Shown in pieces: positions 4,040 to 5,704 of a DNA stretch of 5,704 nt. Location: assembly GCA_003644335.1 (NCBI GenBank), contig QNCB01000099.1:1-5704 (forward strand). Direction: 5' to 3'. Position 1 is the stretch's first letter. Each line of letters starts with the position of its first letter. A program made the translations under genes and the position numbers. The notes beneath the pieces are model-generated. The model did no database searches and was not told the origin of the DNA. It was given only the letters and a program-made list of their open reading frames with translations. Source of the stretch: Planctomycetota bacterium. Lineage in GTDB: Bacteria > Planctomycetota > Phycisphaerae > SM23-33.

Positions 4040-5299
4040 ATGAGTATCGTAGTGATGAAATTTGGCGGCACGAGCCTGGCCGACGCGGAGAAAATTCGCT
4101 CTGCCGCCCGCCGGGCGGTGCGCACGGCTCGGCAGGGGCATCAGGTCGTGATGGTTGTCTCAGCTATGGGCAAGAGCACCGACGGGCTGGAAGACCTCGC
4201 TAGGCAGGTTATGCGGAATAAGCCCGCTCCCAAACGCGAGATGGACCAGCTGCTGTCCACCGGCGAGCAGGTTACGATAGCGTTGATGGCCATGGCTATC
4301 GAAGAGATGGGCATGCCGGCGATAAGTTTCACAGCTGGGCAAATCGGCATGGTAACCGACGAGCGACACACCAAGGCCCGGATAAAATCCATCGCAGCCA
4401 AGACCATCCACCGCCAGCTCGACGCGGGCAAGATAGCGATTATCGCCGGGTTCCAGGGCGTTACGGAGGCTGGAGCTATCACCACGCTAGGCCGGGGCGG
4501 CAGCAACGTTACGCTCGTTGCCATCGCAGCTACTCTCAAAGCTGACATGTGCGAAAACTATACCGACGTCGATGGCATATACACGACCGACCCCAGGCTC
4601 GTGCCGACCGCGAAAAAAATCTCGCAAATCAGCTACGACGAAATGCTCGAACTCAGTTCTCTCGGTGCCAATGTGCTGCACAACCGGGCAGTCGAGTTCG
4701 CAAAAAAATACAACGTACCCATCCACGTCCGCAGCAGTCTGAACAATAAAAAAGGAACCTTGATCGTGGCAGAAACAGAATCCATGGAACATATCCTCGT
4801 AAGCGGGGCCGCCCTGAAAAACAAACTAGCCCGTATCTCATTCCGCTCCGTGCCAGACCGACCCGGCACTGCAGCGAAAATTTTTCACACCATGGCCAAG
4901 GCTGATATCGTGGTGGATGACATTATCCAAAACAGCGACGGCAGCTTGGCGATGGTCGCCTTTACGACCGAACTGGCGGAACTGCCGGACGCGAAAAAAG
5001 TCTGCGACGAAATCGCCAAAGACCTGGGCTGCTCGGTAACATACGAAAAACATCTCGCCAAGGTCAGCGTCGTCGGCGTGGGTATGCGAGTGCACACAGG
5101 CGTCGCAGAGCGAATGTTCGCTGCCCTGGCCAAGGCAAAAATCAATATCCAAAACATCACCACCAGCGAGATAAAAATCTCCTGCCTCATCGACGGCAAA
5201 GACGCCACGAAAGCATTGAACCTCGTGCACGATGCCTTCGAACTGGGCGGCAAGAAACGACAGGCAAAAAAACCCGCCAAGAAAACCCGCAAAAAATAG
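4040..5299 (+). CDS. lysC: Aspartate kinase (aspartokinase)
   Basis: Cytosolic enzyme that phosphorylates L-aspartate with ATP to 4-phospho-L-aspartate, the first step to lysine/diaminopimelate, threonine and methionine. At 419 aa it has the length of a monofunctional aspartokinase. The amino-acid-kinase domain (about 1-245) shows KFGGTS (7-12), STGEQVT (73-79), GFQG (137-140), TLGRGGSN (149-156) and YTDVDGIYTTDPR (174-186). Two ACT regulatory domains follow (about 263-330 and 340-400), implying allosteric feedback by a pathway amino acid; which one cannot be told. The usual GGSD motif reads GGSN here (N156). The C-terminus has an unusual Lys-rich tail (405-419, eight Lys and two Arg in 15 residues). 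The start is set by GGAAG (4028-4032) 7 nt upstream and by the family N-terminus; an in-frame extension to 3899 would cross the promoter. The next gene begins 6 nt after the stop. Assigning lysC rather than another paralogue name is by convention. Confidence 0.96.
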   Translation: MSIVVMKFGGTSLADAEKIRSAARRAVRTARQGHQVVMVVSAMGKSTDGLEDLARQVMRNKPAPKREMDQLLSTGEQVTIALMAMAIEEMGMPAISFTAGQIGMVTDERHTKARIKSIAAKTIHRQLDAGKIAIIAGFQGVTEAGAITTLGRGGSNVTLVAIAATLKADMCENYTDVDGIYTTDPRLVPTAKKISQISYDEMLELSSLGANVLHNRAVEFAKKYNVPIHVRSSLNNKKGTLIVAETESMEHILVSGAALKNKLARISFRSVPDRPGTAAKIFHTMAKADIVVDDIIQNSDGSLAMVAFTTELAELPDAKKVCDEIAKDLGCSVTYEKHLAKVSVVGVGMRVHTGVAERMFAALAKAKINIQNITTSEIKISCLIDGKDATKALNLVHDAFELGGKKRQAKKPAKKTRKK

Positions 5300-5305
5300 G
5301 GCCAA

Positions 5306-5704
5306 ATGAATATGGCACGCAGGCCTGGTCAGACAAGTCCCAAGCTAACCGCTGCCAGTCGCAGGGCGCGTCTTATTCGGCGCAAGGTTGGCTTGCTGCT
5401 CTTGGCGGGCATCGTTGTCGCGGTGCTTGTTTTTGCGGACCGCGCAGGGCTGCTGGGCAGGCGACGCCCGGGCGACCTGGCCCGGTACGACGGACGCGAA
5501 GCTCTCGTCGTGCATGTCGTCGATGGCGACACGTTGGATGTGGATATCCCCGACGTCAAACTGGGCTATCCGAAAACGCGGATTCGTCTTTGGGGGGTCG
5601 ATACGCCCGAGACCGTTAAGCCATACTGCCCCGTGCAATACTTCGGCCCGCAGGCCAGCCTGTTCGCCAAACAACAACTCCTCGGCAAGAGGGTCAAGCT
5701 GAAG
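5306..5704 (+). CDS. Membrane-anchored thermonuclease (SNase) homologue, 3' end missing
   Basis: The first 133 codons of a staphylococcal-nuclease-like protein that continues beyond the window. A strongly basic N-terminus (about 1-27) precedes a single hydrophobic segment (about 28-44), probably a signal-anchor, so the nuclease domain should lie outside the cytoplasm. The SNase domain starts near residue 66: VVDGDT at 71-76 (calcium-binding D75, with D73) and RIRLWGVDTPE at 92-102. R94, D99, T100 and E102 correspond to Arg35, Asp40, Thr41 and Glu43 of S. aureus nuclease. The region around the second catalytic arginine (Arg87) is off the window, so activity cannot be judged fully. The start is ATG 5306, or ATG 5312 two codons later; AGGG at 5298-5301 overlaps the aspartate kinase stop and favours 5312 by spacing. 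Six bases from the upstream gene, it is very likely co-transcribed with it. Confidence 0.88.
   Translation, partial: MNMARRPGQTSPKLTAASRRARLIRRKVGLLLLAGIVVAVLVFADRAGLLGRRRPGDLARYDGREALVVHVVDGDTLDVDIPDVKLGYPKTRIRLWGVDTPETVKPYCPVQYFGPQASLFAKQQLLGKRVKLK

Noticed and set aside
4838..5305. 155-aa and 135-aa frames on the minus strand
   Set aside because: Antisense to the ACT domains of aspartate kinase; no domain or promoter support.

Overview
The window carries four complete protein-coding genes and the 5' part of a fifth, separated by unusually repeat-rich spacers. The organism is probably a bacterium of the Planctomycetota, perhaps a Phycisphaerae/Sedimentisphaerales-type lineage. That placement is inference from the style of the phosphotransferase and LuxR-type proteins and of the spacer repeats; no rRNA or other marker gene is present.

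Layout: 1-198 is an AT-rich spacer with a degenerate 8-nt tandem repeat. 199-1251 (minus) encodes an aminoglycoside-phosphotransferase/homoserine-kinase-fold small-molecule kinase. A short divergent intergenic region holds a good sigma70-type promoter for 1433-2161 (plus), a LuxR/NarL-family regulator whose receiver domain has lost its acidic pocket and phospho-acceptor Asp. The spacer 2162-2588 is packed with structure: 7-nt repeats, a 36-nt hairpin, a 15-nt module shared with a later spacer, and a symmetric three-hairpin REP/BIME-like palindrome at 2405-2477 that sits between 11-nt inverted repeats. 2589-3662 (plus) is rmuC, followed by two tandem intrinsic terminators and another 7-nt tandem repeat. 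A putative promoter overlapped by an 11-bp inverted repeat precedes 4040-5299 (plus), aspartate kinase. Six bases later starts a membrane-anchored thermonuclease (SNase) homologue that runs off the right edge.

How the genes work together: the phosphotransferase and the LuxR-type regulator are divergent and could share control, but nothing shows a common pathway. rmuC stands alone between a repeat-rich spacer and strong terminators. Aspartate kinase (entry to Lys/Thr/Met/diaminopimelate synthesis) and the SNase gene are almost certainly co-transcribed. No CRISPR array, tRNA, rRNA, integrase or transposase gene is visible. The most notable items are the phosphorylation-incompetent-looking receiver, the REP-like element whose two flanking hairpins differ only by compensatory base-pair changes within their stems, and the shared repeat modules in successive spacers. 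I see no strong case for a wholly new multi-gene system.
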